From: Mycobacteroides abscessus ATCC 19977
GTDB taxonomy: Bacteria > Actinomycetota > Actinomycetes > Mycobacteriales > Mycobacteriaceae
Length of the DNA stretch: 64,000 nt
NCBI RefSeq assembly: GCF_000069185.1
Contig: NC_010397.1
Location: forward strand, 2,604,001-2,668,000
Direction: 5' to 3'
Made by a program: the position numbers and the translations under genes. The stretch's first letter is position 1; each line of letters opens with the position of its first letter. Positions 8,447 to 18,494 of the stretch are shown here, piece by piece. The notes beneath the pieces are model-generated. The model was not told the origin of the DNA. It searched no databases and saw only the letters and a list, made by a program, of their open reading frames with translations.

Positions 8447-9205
8447 TTAGCCTGCCGTGCGGGGCGCGCGGCCGATGATGCCGCGGGCGATCAGCTCGAT
8501 CGTCACCGCGACAGCGCACGTCTGGGACAGCAGCAGCGCAATCAGAATGAGAATCTGCACGGCCGCAGCCTGCGCCGCTGAACCGGTGCTCAGCAGCACA
8601 CCCACGAACGCGCCCGGCAAGGTGACCAATCCGACGGTGCGGGTCGAATCGACCGTCGGCAGCAGGGAAGTGGCCGCCACCTGGTCGATCACCCCCATCC
8701 GCGAATCGCGCTGACTCATACCCAAGCTCAACGCGGCCTCTACCTCACCCGCACGCGCCGCGATAGCGTCCAGCGCCAGCCGTGCCGCCACTGAGATACT
8801 GGTCATCGCATTGCCCAGCACAATGGCCGCGATCGGAACCACCGCCACACCGGTCAGCGGCACCGCACCCGACACCAGCAGCAGCGGCAGCACCGACACC
8901 CACCCCACGGCCAGCGCGCCGACCGCCCACGCCGCACCCCGGCTCGCACCAATACGTTTGGCGGCAGTCACACCGGCCACCACAAACATGCCCGCCAGCA
9001 CCAGCGCCGAGGACCACAGCCGGGCCATCGCCGCCACCAAAACACCAGCGACGGCCGCCAACTGCACCACACCCCGCAGTGATGCCCACGGCACCGTCCA
9101 CACCGATCCGATAGCGGCCACCCGGTACACCGCGGCCGACGCCAGCACCATCACCACACACACCGACACCAGTACCGGACCAAGAACAAGCTGCGAGCCA
9201 TTCAC
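8447..9205 (-). CDS. FetB/YbbM-family ABC transporter permease
   Basis: This 252-residue membrane protein has about seven hydrophobic helices and the UPF0014 signature ALSLGMSQRDS followed by LVTLPGAFVGVLL. In E. coli FetB pairs with the ATPase FetA for iron export or resistance to peroxide. No ATPase gene is adjacent, so this is an orphan permease here. The substrate is unproven. Confidence 0.8.
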   Translation of the reverse strand: MNGSQLVLGPVLVSVCVVMVLASAAVYRVAAIGSVWTVPWASLRGVVQLAAVAGVLVAAMARLWSSALVLAGMFVVAGVTAAKRIGASRGAAWAVGALAVGWVSVLPLLLVSGAVPLTGVAVVPIAAIVLGNAMTSISVAARLALDAIAARAGEVEAALSLGMSQRDSRMGVIDQVAATSLLPTVDSTRTVGLVTLPGAFVGVLLSTGSAAQAAAVQILILIALLLSQTCAVAVTIELIARGIIGRAPRTAG

Positions 9206-9451
9206 GGCAACAAGTCTCCGCCGTCAACGACGATCACGCCTCATTGACAACATCCCAGGAACAACGCCACCAATTCCGACCGCTGACCCGATCACCGACA
9301 ACACTGGCATCCTCTGTGGCAACGGACACCCAGGGAGGGGGAGAGAGGTCGTACATCCGCTGGAGTGTGCGCAGATCACGTTGCTCAAGTTCGGATGCCG
9401 GTCGGGACTGCTCGCCCTTGCACGTGGATGCCTTTGGTCATGACCGTGCAT

Positions 9452-12402
9452 CTACACGTGGGGGCCGGCCTCGCTGATGGCTTGTGGCCCGGGGCCCGGT
9501 GTGCCCCTGAGTTGAACGGGCTGGCGCCGGGGTAGTTTCTGCGGCCACCAGAACCACGGGCCGAGTAGCCGGGCCAGCGGCATGACCAGGAAGAGGCGCA
9601 CGATCATCATGTCGAAGACCAGTCCGATGCAGATGGTTGCTCCGGCCTGGCCGATGTTGACCACGTCGCTGGAGAGCATGGCGAGCATGGTGCCGGCGAG
9701 TACGAACGCCGCGGTGACAGCGACATTGCCCGAACCTGCAATAGTGCGGATCAGGCCCGTGCGAATACCCGCCGACAACTCTTCCCGATACCGGGAGAGC
9801 AGCAGCAGGTTGTAGTCGCATCCCACGCCGACGAGCACGATGAAGGCGATGGGCAGTGTGAGCCAATGTAATTCGATACCGAGCAGAGTTTCCCAGATGA
9901 AGACTGCCAGTCCCAGTGAGCCGAGAAAAGACAGCACCACAGTGATCAGCACGATCACCGAACCGGCCAGGGTACGGGTGATGGCCATCACGATCAGGAA
10001 CACCAATCCGAATGTGGCCAGCATCATCGTCAGGATGTCGTTCATGGAAAACGCTTGAACATCGCGGAAATTAGCGGATGAGCCGGCCATGAGAAGCTCT
10101 ACGCCCGACAACGAGGTGCCCTTGATGGCCTCGTGAGCGGCGGCATCGGCGCGCCGGATCTGATCGATGCCCTCGGGGCTCATCGCTTCACCCTGGTGAT
10201 AAATCATGATGCGGGCGCCCTTGCCATCGGGTGTCATCATGAATTTCAACCCAGACTGAAAGTCCTTGGTTTTGAAGGAATCCGGTGGCAGGAAGAAGAA
10301 ATCGTCGTTCTTGGCGTTGTCGAACGCCTGCGCCATGTCGACCATCGGGTTGACCATCGGCTCCATCTGGGTGACGGTTGCATGGAGCAGGCTCTGCGTG
10401 GTCAGTGTCAGCCGTTGCATGACGGTCATGTTCTGCACCATTGCGTTGAGCTGGGTGATCATCTGCGGGGTGGCGGTGGAGATCTTTGTCAGACCATCGA
10501 CCATCGGCCCTAAGTATTGCGTCGTTTCGTCGATGCTGTCGAGCGACTCGTTCAGCGAGCGCATGGCCCAACACATCGGGATGTCGAAGCAGTGTGGCTC
10601 CCAATACAGATAGTTGCGTATCGGGCGGAAGGAGTCATCGAAGTTGGCTATGTTGTCGCGCATCTTCTCCATTACTTCCTTGAGCCCCTTAGCGGCCTCT
10701 GTGGAGATCTGGGCGCCTTCAGCCAACTGCCGTGTGAGGCCCGCCATCTTTTCGGTCGAGGCAATCATGTCGCCCATGCGGGCGGCGATGGCGTCGATAT
10801 CGGCGACGCGGTCTTTCAAGAAGCCGAGATTCTGACCGATCTTGGTTCCCATCGAACCCATCGCATACGGCAGTGACGCGTGTTCCAGCGGCCGTCCATT
10901 GGGTCGGGTGATGCTCTGCACCATCGAAATACCCGGTGTGCGCACGATATTTTTGGCGAGGCGATCCAGGCTGATCATGTCGGTGGTGTTGCGCATATCG
11001 TGGTCGGCCTTGATGTACAGGGTGTCGATGGAGAGCTGGCTCGGCTGGAAATGCCGGTCGGCTGCCGCATAGCCTTGGGAGGATTCGACGCTCTTGGGCG
11101 CGTAGTCGCGATCGTTGTAGCTCACCGTGTAGTTGGCCAGGTTGGCGATGCACAGTGGGATCACCAGGGCCGCAACCGCGATCATCGCCGCCGGCCACTT
11201 GGCGATCGCCGTACCCAGCTTGCGCCAGGCCGGGCTGGTTTTTGCGGGCTCGGACAGCCACGGCACCTTGCTGCCCAGCGTCAACAACGCCGGCCCCAGC
11301 GTGAGTGCCGAGATAACAGCCACCACCATCGCTGCGAAGCACGGCGGGCCCAGGGTGCGGAAGTAGTCGAGCGTAGTGAGGCTCAGGCACAGGCACGCAC
11401 CCGAGATCGCCACACCCGATCCGATGACGACGTGCGCGACGCTGCGCACCGAGGTGTAGTACGCCGACTCACGGTCCTCCCGGACCGGAGGGCCTCCTGA
11501 AAGCGACCAAGATAGAAGATGCCGTAATCGGTGGCCACACCGAGAACCAAAGACACCGCCATGTTCATGGCGAACGACGAGATTCCAATGATGTGGTTTT
11601 CGACCAGCAGCGAGACCACGCCGCGCGCGGTGGCCAACGTAATCAACACGCCAACAAGAGGAATGATCGCCCGTGTGAATGATCGGTAGGCGATGAGCAG
11701 CATGATGATGATCACCACAATGGTGACGATCGTCAGCATGAGCATGCTCTCGTCAGCGGCGGTGAGGGTATCCGAGGCCAGCGGCGCCGGCCCACTGACG
11801 TAGACCCTGAGGCCGTCCGGTTTTTCTTTGTCGAGCTTTTCCACGGTGCCGCGGATTGCCTTGATCGACCTGTTGGAGTCAGCGTCAGCCAAATCTCCGG
11901 TCGGCCGTACCGTCAAGGTTGCGGCCCGTGCGTCCGCGCTCTGCTGGCCCGACCTCGTTACCGGATCACCCCACAGGTCCATCAGCGACTGCACATGCTC
12001 TTTGTCGTCGAGCAGTCCACGGACCAATTTGTTGTAGTACTGGCGGTCCTGCTCGCCGAGCGTGCGGCCCTGGGTCTCGAGCACGATGACCGCAGCGCTG
12101 GTGTAGGCAGACTCCTGGAAGTCCTGGCCCTGGGTGATCGCGGCCGCCGAGGACGGTGCATCACGCGGAATCATGGCCTTGGCGTTAGCGGCGGTCGTTT
12201 CTTCCAGGGAGGGCACGAAGATGTTCAGGACAGCGGCGGCAATGACCCAAAAAAGCACCACCGGAATCGCCAGTACACGAAGCCAGCGTGCGGCGGCTGG
12301 ATGTTTGTGCGTTTCGTGCCTCATCGCGCGTTGGGTCGGCACCGGAACCGGTCCCGTGTCGGCATCGTCACCGGGCAGCGGCGGCTGCTGGCCCGAGGTC
12401 AT
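9452..12402 (-). pseudogene. MmpL-family RND transporter, interrupted by a one-base frameshift
   Basis: Two overlapping minus-strand frames together encode a full MmpL of about 983 residues. The upstream part (12402 to about 11480) carries the first membrane helix, the first periplasmic domain and the RND helices up to DYGIFYLGRFQEALRSG. The downstream part continues with ESAYYTSVRSVAHVVIGSG and the rest. Frame is lost in a CCC run (plus strand 11479-11481; GGG on the coding strand), where one extra base would restore it. The start is the ATG that overlaps the mmpS stop (ATGA). MmpL proteins export lipids or siderophores with MmpS partners. If the frameshift is real, the exporter is dead; a sequencing error is equally possible. 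Confidence 0.85.
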
Positions 12403-12860
12403 GCTGCCGTCACCGTGCATGCGACCGCGGCGCCGGTGTGGTTGACGACCTGTTCCTCACGAACCTCGCCATTGACCCGGATACGGCATCCCAACGAGTC
12501 GCCGTCCACCTGTGCGACCAGGCTCAGCGACACCGCGGACGACGTGGTGGTTTCAGAAACCGACCACGGCAATGATGTCAGCACGACATCGACGGGTTCG
12601 CTATTGAGATTGGCATAGGACACTTTCCCGCTGGTTCCCAGATTGCCGAACACCTCATAGGTGACGTTCTTGGGATTGATCTGGACAACTGTGGCCGGAA
12701 TCGGACGCGTCGTCGGCGGATGGCTTATGGCCTGCGACTTCTCCCGAATCCGGTTGACCCCGAAACCCACGACCGCGATGACGATCAGCGCCACCAGGGG
12801 CATCCACAACGCGCCCAGAATTCGGCCGGCTTGCCCTCTTGGTTGTTTGCGTCGACTCAT
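12399..12860 (-). CDS. MmpS-family accessory protein
   Basis: This 153-residue protein has a short basic cytosolic N terminus, one membrane helix (about residues 18-38) and a periplasmic beta-sandwich with the family VTYEVFGNLGTSGKVSYAN segment and two Cys near the C terminus. MmpS proteins assist MmpL exporters. The start is the internal ATG giving MSRRKQPRG, preceded by AAAGG, 25 bases after the hydroxylase stop. It overlaps mmpL by 4 bases. Confidence 0.92.
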   Translation of the reverse strand: MSRRKQPRGQAGRILGALWMPLVALIVIAVVGFGVNRIREKSQAISHPPTTRPIPATVVQINPKNVTYEVFGNLGTSGKVSYANLNSEPVDVVLTSLPWSVSETTTSSAVSLSLVAQVDGDSLGCRIRVNGEVREEQVVNHTGAAVACTVTAA

Positions 12861-12885
12861 AACCGAGACCTTTCGGTGCGGTGTT

Positions 12886-14442
12886 TCATGGGGTCTCCCG
12901 GTAGGTAGGGGCGGGCTGGTGGGTTGGGGCAAATAGCGTTGTGGTGAAAGCTATCTGGCTGGGGCTGCGGGCCGTCTGCATGACGGTGCGGTCGGGGCGG
13001 ATCAGGGCCGCGCGGGCACCGCCGCGGCGCAGCCATCGATCGAGCTCGGATCCGCGGGGTTCGACGATGATGGCTGCGCCGCGCCGACGCAGCTGTGCTT
13101 GCTGATCGGCGTCGACGGTTTCGGAGGCGACGAGCGCGAACCCGCTGCCCAATAAGGTGTCGATCCGATGGCCTTGGCTCAGAACAAGATTAGGGATCTG
13201 TGTGCCAGCTAGTTGTCGGCAGCGTGGGGTCTTGTTCACCAGTGCAGACCGTGTGAGGGCTGGCGTGCCTGAGTGCTGTATCCGCGACCGTAGCCCTGGG
13301 ATGTACTGCAGGCGTGGAACAAGCAGGTTCCGTATAGCCGTGGCAGCTGTGCCGCGGGCGGTCATAGCCGCTCCAACGGCCAGTGCGATGGTGATCATTT
13401 TCCAGGCGTGCGGTTTTCGTTCTTGTTCGTAGGTATCCAGCACGCGTGTAGGCAGCTGGCCGTCGAGTACTCCGGCCAGTTTCCAGGTGAGATTGGCCGC
13501 GTCTCTGATTCCAGCCCCCATGCCTTGTCCCACGAACGGCGGTGTCAGGTGAGCGGCATCGCCGAGAATGAACACATTGCGATCACGCCAGTGGCTGGCG
13601 ACGTGGGCACGGAAGGTGTATTCGGTGACCCGAATCAGGGTCAGCTCGCTGATCGCGCTCGCACCCGTCCAGACAGCGATCAGTGGTCGCAGTTTCTCGA
13701 CGGTGTCGTAGTCTGCGGCGGTCTCGCCGGGGTGCAGTTTGAATTCCCAGCGATAGCGACGTTCCCCGACTCGCATGAATGTGGTCGCTCGGTCTGGGTC
13801 GCACAGGTGGTGCACGCCGTCCCAGTGGCCTAGGTCGGCGTCGGTGTTCAGGTCGACCACGAGCCATCGTTGCGCGAATCGCCGCGCCGTCATGCTGGCG
13901 CCGATCGCGGCCCTGACCACGCTGTTGGCGCCGTCGCAGCCGAGTACGTAGGTTGCTGTGACCTTGTGCTCGTCGCCGCTGTCACGGTCGGTGAACGTCA
14001 CCTGCACCTGACTGGCGCTGATGTGTGCGATGGTCGTGACTTCGACGCCGCCGCGCAACGAGACCTGCGGATAGTTGGTGAGGTTGGCGCGCAGCAGCTG
14101 CTCGAGTTCGGGCTGGTCGAACATGTTGGCTTGCGGGTATCCATGCGTGCCGATCGGGGCGCGTGCGATCTGGCTCAGGATCTGCCCGCGGTGATCGAGC
14201 AACCGCATGCCGGCGCCGGGCCGGGAGATGGTGGCGAACTGCTCGGCGATGCCCAGCTGGGCCAGAATGCGGTAGATCTCGTCGTCCAGATGCACTGCCC
14301 GCGGCTGGGGGTACACCGTGGCCCACCGCTCAAGGAGCAGGCACTGCACGCCGTGCTGAGCCAACAGCGTCGCGGCGGTGACGCCGGTTGGTCCCGCGCC
14401 GATGATGACAACCGGAAACGACAGCTGTGCTGAGGCGTTCAC
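12886..14442 (-). CDS. MhpA-like FAD-dependent aromatic hydroxylase
   Basis: This 518-residue class A flavin monooxygenase has the FAD dinucleotide fold at the N terminus (VIIGAGPTGVTAATLLAQ), the DG motif in VLGCDGANSVVR and the second FAD motif GDAAHLTPPFVGQG. Its C-terminal thioredoxin-like domain is as in the PheA/MhpA/TetX-type polyketide and phenol hydroxylases. It should hydroxylate a phenolic ring to a catechol using NAD(P)H. The neighbouring ring-cleavage dioxygenase and FAH hydrolase support this. The start overlaps the acyl-CoA ligase stop by 4 bases. The substrate is unknown. Confidence 0.85.
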   Translation of the reverse strand: MNASAQLSFPVVIIGAGPTGVTAATLLAQHGVQCLLLERWATVYPQPRAVHLDDEIYRILAQLGIAEQFATISRPGAGMRLLDHRGQILSQIARAPIGTHGYPQANMFDQPELEQLLRANLTNYPQVSLRGGVEVTTIAHISASQVQVTFTDRDSGDEHKVTATYVLGCDGANSVVRAAIGASMTARRFAQRWLVVDLNTDADLGHWDGVHHLCDPDRATTFMRVGERRYRWEFKLHPGETAADYDTVEKLRPLIAVWTGASAISELTLIRVTEYTFRAHVASHWRDRNVFILGDAAHLTPPFVGQGMGAGIRDAANLTWKLAGVLDGQLPTRVLDTYEQERKPHAWKMITIALAVGAAMTARGTAATAIRNLLVPRLQYIPGLRSRIQHSGTPALTRSALVNKTPRCRQLAGTQIPNLVLSQGHRIDTLLGSGFALVASETVDADQQAQLRRRGAAIIVEPRGSELDRWLRRGGARAALIRPDRTVMQTARSPSQIAFTTTLFAPTHQPAPTYRETP

Positions 14443-16328
14443 GACGGGCGCCGGATCTGCGCAGTGACCGCGTAGCAGTCGAGGATTGTCTGGATGGCGG
14501 TAGTGTCAGCGTCCTCGCCGACGGTCACCATCGCGGTGACGGTGCCGTCCTCGACGCCGGCCTCAACAGCATGTACACCACCGATTCCGGTCAGTGCATG
14601 CTGTAGTGCGACCCGGGTGGCGTCGGCGCGTAGTGGCAATTTGTGCGGTTTGCCGATTGCCGTGACAGGAAGTGCGTCGACAATGGTGACCACTTTGGGT
14701 GCCGCCGTTGGTTCAGTGACATGCGTTGTGGCCCAGTCTTGTAACTGTTGATGGCTTACCTGGGTGTTGGCGGCGACGGTGACGTACGCGACCGGGATCT
14801 CGCCGGCGTGCGGGTCGGGTCGGCCGACGGCGGCGGCACCGGTTACCGCCGGATGCGATAGCAGCGCATCTTCGGTGGTAGCTGGATCGATGTTGTGGCC
14901 GCCGCGAATGATCAAGTCCTTGGTCCGTCCCGCCAGGAACACGTAGCCTTCGGCATCGATCCGCGCCAAGTCCCCGGTGTCGAGCCAGCCGCCGTCCAGC
15001 ACCCCGCACCCATCGAGTTCGAAGCCGATGTCGGTACGTGCGGTGACATAGCCTGGAAAAACGTTGGGCCCATTGATAAGTAGGTGTCCGACAGAGCCCG
15101 CCGGCAGATTCTGCCATCGGGCCTCGCTCTTGCGGGCAATTTTGACCTGTTGGTATGGCAGCCGTTGACCTACCGATCCGGGGCGAAGATGATCCGGGAA
15201 GCTGCGGATGCTCGCGCAGGTGGCTTCGGTCAACCCGTATCCCTGCACCAGCGGCACGCCGGTGTGGGACTGAAAGCTCCGGCGCACCGACTCCGGTAGT
15301 GCCGAGGCACCTACTAGGGCGAATTGCAAGCTGGTGATGTCGGCATCGACCGGGAGCTGAGACAGCACCGAGTAGACCGTGGGCACGGCGCTGATGATGT
15401 TGATGTCGTAGTGCTGCACGATCTTCCACAGATGCGCGTAGAGCGCGGGGTCGCGAAAGCCCAGTGGGCCGGCCCACACCGTGTGCTGGCCGCGCAACAG
15501 CGGTGCCAGGATCGTCACGACCAACGCGTTGACGTGGAACAGCGGTAGCGCCGCCAAGGCCACCGAGTTCTCATCGAGCAGTGAGCTCGCCGCGATCATC
15601 CAGGCGTCGGACACTTCGTTGGCGTGAGTGTGGGCGGCCAGCTTCGGTGTTCCGGTGGTGCCGCCGGTGTGAAAGAGCGCCGCCAGATCAGCCGCCGCCG
15701 GCAGGGTGCCAGAGAACCTGGTGCTGTCATAGGATTCAGCGAGTTCGGCAAGGTAGCCCACCCTGGCGTGACCGATCACCGCAGGCACAGCCGCGGTGGG
15801 TTCGCCTTCTGACGCCGCCAAGACCAGCACGGTATCGACAACGCCGCGCCGGGCCAACTGTTCGGCCAGATCCCAACAGTTCTGATCGAGCTGCGGTGCG
15901 GCGGCGATGAGAACTCTTGCCCCCGAACGCTGCACCAGTTCGGTGACGTGGTCGGCGGACAGGGCACCGTTGATCGGTGCCGCGATGCCGGCGAGTTGCG
16001 CGGCCAGGGTCGCGGTGATGAGTTGGGCGCAGTTGGGGGCAATCAGCGCGACCGCGTCGGTACGGCCGACACCGACATCGGCGAGCAGGTTCGCCGTGCG
16101 ATGCACGTCGGCGAGCAACTGGCTGAAGGTGCGGCGCATCGGTTCACGCCACCGCGTGGTATCGGGGATCACCGTCACTGCCGATCTATCTGGCCACATC
16201 CTGGCTGCCCGGTGCAGCAGCGCATAGGTCGATACCGGCAGGCCGCGCTGCGACAACGGGATCGATTCGATCGCGGCCAGATCCTCGGGCCCGCGGTAGC
16301 AAGGCCACAATAGATCGTCGGACTTCAC
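14439..16328 (-). CDS. Acyl-CoA synthetase (AMP-forming, FadD type)
   Basis: This 629-residue ANL-superfamily enzyme has the P-loop HTGGTTGTPKLAAHTH, the A5 motif GYGLTEAT, the A7 TGDLARID and A8 GRTKDLIIRGGHNID, and the catalytic lysine in TAIGKPHKLPLR. About 70 extra residues follow the core. It activates a carboxylic acid to its CoA thioester, either an aromatic acid entering or an acid leaving the ring-cleavage pathway encoded by its neighbours. It is coupled by 4-base overlaps to the FAH gene upstream and the hydroxylase gene downstream. Confidence 0.88.
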   Translation of the reverse strand: MKSDDLLWPCYRGPEDLAAIESIPLSQRGLPVSTYALLHRAARMWPDRSAVTVIPDTTRWREPMRRTFSQLLADVHRTANLLADVGVGRTDAVALIAPNCAQLITATLAAQLAGIAAPINGALSADHVTELVQRSGARVLIAAAPQLDQNCWDLAEQLARRGVVDTVLVLAASEGEPTAAVPAVIGHARVGYLAELAESYDSTRFSGTLPAAADLAALFHTGGTTGTPKLAAHTHANEVSDAWMIAASSLLDENSVALAALPLFHVNALVVTILAPLLRGQHTVWAGPLGFRDPALYAHLWKIVQHYDINIISAVPTVYSVLSQLPVDADITSLQFALVGASALPESVRRSFQSHTGVPLVQGYGLTEATCASIRSFPDHLRPGSVGQRLPYQQVKIARKSEARWQNLPAGSVGHLLINGPNVFPGYVTARTDIGFELDGCGVLDGGWLDTGDLARIDAEGYVFLAGRTKDLIIRGGHNIDPATTEDALLSHPAVTGAAAVGRPDPHAGEIPVAYVTVAANTQVSHQQLQDWATTHVTEPTAAPKVVTIVDALPVTAIGKPHKLPLRADATRVALQHALTGIGGVHAVEAGVEDGTVTAMVTVGEDADTTAIQTILDCYAVTAQIRRPS

Positions 16329-17263
16329 GAGAATCTCACCGTGGTGCGCTGGGTTCCCAGGCAGATGCTGCCGTCATCGGTGGCCACCGAGGCCTCCACC
16401 ACGTCGCCGTCGTGCAGGTACTTGGGGTTTTTGCCCTGAGAGGCGAAGAACAGCCGCCATTTGAGTGCGGGCGGTAGCAGCGCACCGATCTTTTCGACCG
16501 GTTTGGGTGGGGCGCTGAGTGCGGTGCCGACCGGTGTTCCTGTCAACAGCAGATCTCCGGCGTCAAGACGTTGGAATCGGGTCAGCGCCTGTAGCGCCTG
16601 CAGCGGCGAGAAGATCATGTCGGCGCCGACCAGCATGTTCTGGCGGAGTTGCCCGTTGACCTTTAACTGGAGCCGCAGCTCGTTAAATCGTTGCAGTTCA
16701 GCAGGATCGATCAGTACCAGTGACGGGCCAACCGGTGTGAACGTTGGATATGATTTGGCTTCGTAAAATTGGGTTTTGGTCAGTTGCACGTCGCGGGCCG
16801 ACACATCATTGGTCACCACCCAGGCCGTGATGTAGTCGGCCAGATTGTCCCGGGTGATCACCGAACCCACCTCGATGGTTTGTCCGATCACGATGCCGAT
16901 CTCTACTTCGTAGTCCAGGTACTGCACGTGGGCGGGTTTGACGATGTCGTCGAAAGGTCCGCTGATCGAGCTAGAAGACTTGCGAAAAAACGTGAGCGGG
17001 ATGGTCTTTGGGTCCATGCCGGCGTCTTTGACATGCGAGGCGAAGTTGGTCATCTGAGCGACCACACGGCAGGGAGCGGTGACGGGGGAGAGCAGCTCAA
17101 GGGCGTCGATAGGCACTGCGTCGCCGCCACGCGTCGCGGCGGCTATGGCGGCCCGATCGGAGAGTAGCCCGCCGGTGGTCGTTGCCGAGCTGTCGATTCG
17201 CACGGCGCCGGTGGCGGTGTGCACCCACCAGGCGTCGGCGGTGCGCAGGATTGCGATGGTCAT
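16325..17263 (-). CDS. Fumarylacetoacetate hydrolase-family protein
   Basis: This 312-residue protein has the FAH C-terminal fold: LDYEVEIGIVIG supplies the Glu-x-Glu metal ligands, followed by WVVTNDVSARDVQ and the GDLLLTGTPVGT loop. Such enzymes hydrolyse C-C bonds of 2-oxo acids or hydrate/decarboxylate meta-cleavage products. I placed the start at the ATG overlapping the dioxygenase stop (ATGA); the open frame extends upstream but only as antisense to that gene. It is likely the step after ring opening in this operon. Confidence 0.9.
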   Translation of the reverse strand: MTIAILRTADAWWVHTATGAVRIDSSATTTGGLLSDRAAIAAATRGGDAVPIDALELLSPVTAPCRVVAQMTNFASHVKDAGMDPKTIPLTFFRKSSSSISGPFDDIVKPAHVQYLDYEVEIGIVIGQTIEVGSVITRDNLADYITAWVVTNDVSARDVQLTKTQFYEAKSYPTFTPVGPSLVLIDPAELQRFNELRLQLKVNGQLRQNMLVGADMIFSPLQALQALTRFQRLDAGDLLLTGTPVGTALSAPPKPVEKIGALLPPALKWRLFFASQGKNPKYLHDGDVVEASVATDDGSICLGTQRTTVRFS

Positions 17264-18390
17264 GAGTTCGCTACTTTCAGTAGGCCGATGAGTCGGTTGA
17301 TATCGAATTCGTTGTCGCCTCGCAGGGCCGCGAAGATCGACTGTGCTTCGTGAGGTAGGGATTTCGGGTTGGTCCCGAGGAAGTCCTTGCTCACCGGCGG
17401 TCCCCACTGCGCTAGGCCGGAGGCCGTGAACGGTGCCCAACCCGGTTGAAGGGTCGAGTCGAACAAGTCGCCATCGGTGAAGTGCTCGACCATGAAGCCA
17501 TCAGGGTCACGCCAGTAGTCGAAGAGCTGACTGCCCTGGATGTGGCGCCCGATTCCCCAGGACCGGAAATATCCTTGCTCCGTGAGGTATTCGCCGCCGG
17601 CGGCCAGCGCGTCCAAATCGCATACCTGATAGGCCGAGTGCACATAACGGTTCTGGGGACCCAAGGCCAGCGCCAGCGTGTGGTGATCGGCGGGCGTCGA
17701 ACCACGATCGCATCGGATGAAGCTCATGGTGGGCCCACGATCGCGCTGGCCTGGGAAGTACAGGAAGTCGCTGACGATCATGCCGAGGGTGTCGAGATAC
17801 CAGTTCAGCGTCTCGAGGTATTTCGTCGACTGCATGACGAGGTGACCGAGCCGTTGCACGGTGGTCGGCTCCCGACGCGGGCGCTGAGTGGCGTTGATGC
17901 GGCGAAAATCGTGCCCCATGTTGTAGCGGTGCAGAGCCTGCGTCGGCAGCGCGCCGAGGGAGTGCATTCCAGCCACCACATGCACCGGCACACCTCCCGG
18001 GTCGACGAGATCGACCGCCATGCCGCCGATGGCTGCGGGCAGCGGCCTGGTCCGTGCACCGGTCGCGGTGGCCAGCCGCAGCAGATCCGCTCCGTCGACA
18101 GCGGCAAACGCGACTCCCAGAAACCGGCTCCGGTTTCCGCGCCGCACGATTACGCACGGCGCGGTCGAATCGCTGCCACGCAGATGCAGTTCCTCGCCGG
18201 TTCGTAGGGAGGTGGCAAAACCGAACGCGCGCGCGAACGCCTCGGCCCGCTGAAGGTCCGGTTTCTCGAATTCCAGCCAGGCGATATCAGTCACTTTGAT
18301 TACGGGGTTGCGGGCGCGCCCGCAATGCTCGCCTTTCAGGCCGCCCTGCTCGCTGTGGAGCTCGTTATGCGCGCCGATCAGGTCATTCAT
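17260..18390 (-). CDS. Type I extradiol dioxygenase (VOC fold)
   Basis: This 376-residue protein is made of two VOC halves. The C-terminal half carries a likely 2-His-1-carboxylate iron site: His183 (RLGHLVMQ), His236 or 237 (ADHHTLAL) and Glu302 (FMVEHFTDG). Enzymes of this layout (BphC, HsaC) cleave catechols beside the hydroxyls. I placed the start at the ATG giving MNDLIGAHN, after AAAGGGTTAGGG; an upstream start would add 18 residues. It is the first gene of the six-gene operon that ends in mmpL and is divergent from a TetR gene. Confidence 0.83.
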   Translation of the reverse strand: MNDLIGAHNELHSEQGGLKGEHCGRARNPVIKVTDIAWLEFEKPDLQRAEAFARAFGFATSLRTGEELHLRGSDSTAPCVIVRRGNRSRFLGVAFAAVDGADLLRLATATGARTRPLPAAIGGMAVDLVDPGGVPVHVVAGMHSLGALPTQALHRYNMGHDFRRINATQRPRREPTTVQRLGHLVMQSTKYLETLNWYLDTLGMIVSDFLYFPGQRDRGPTMSFIRCDRGSTPADHHTLALALGPQNRYVHSAYQVCDLDALAAGGEYLTEQGYFRSWGIGRHIQGSQLFDYWRDPDGFMVEHFTDGDLFDSTLQPGWAPFTASGLAQWGPPVSKDFLGTNPKSLPHEAQSIFAALRGDNEFDINRLIGLLKVANS

Positions 18391-18451
18391 CCCTAACCCT
18401 TTCATTCTGAGGAAATCGTCACATACGACGCAACGCTCAGTCAATAGGTTC

Positions 18452-18465
18452 TGATGAAATCATCA
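18452..18465. promoter_or_regulatory. Candidate TetR operator
   Basis: TGATGA-AA-TCATCA is an inverted repeat with 6-bp arms midway between the divergent extradiol dioxygenase (start 18390) and TetR (start 18495) genes. Its location fits autoregulation by that TetR and control of the catabolic operon. Confidence 0.5.
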
Positions 18466-18494
18466 AAACTGATCGATGCTGCTATTCTGAGCTG

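Noticed and set aside
9452..12420. Two separate transporter genes in the mmpL region
   Set aside because: Each frame is half of one MmpL, and the join lies in a conserved motif, so one frameshifted gene is the better reading.
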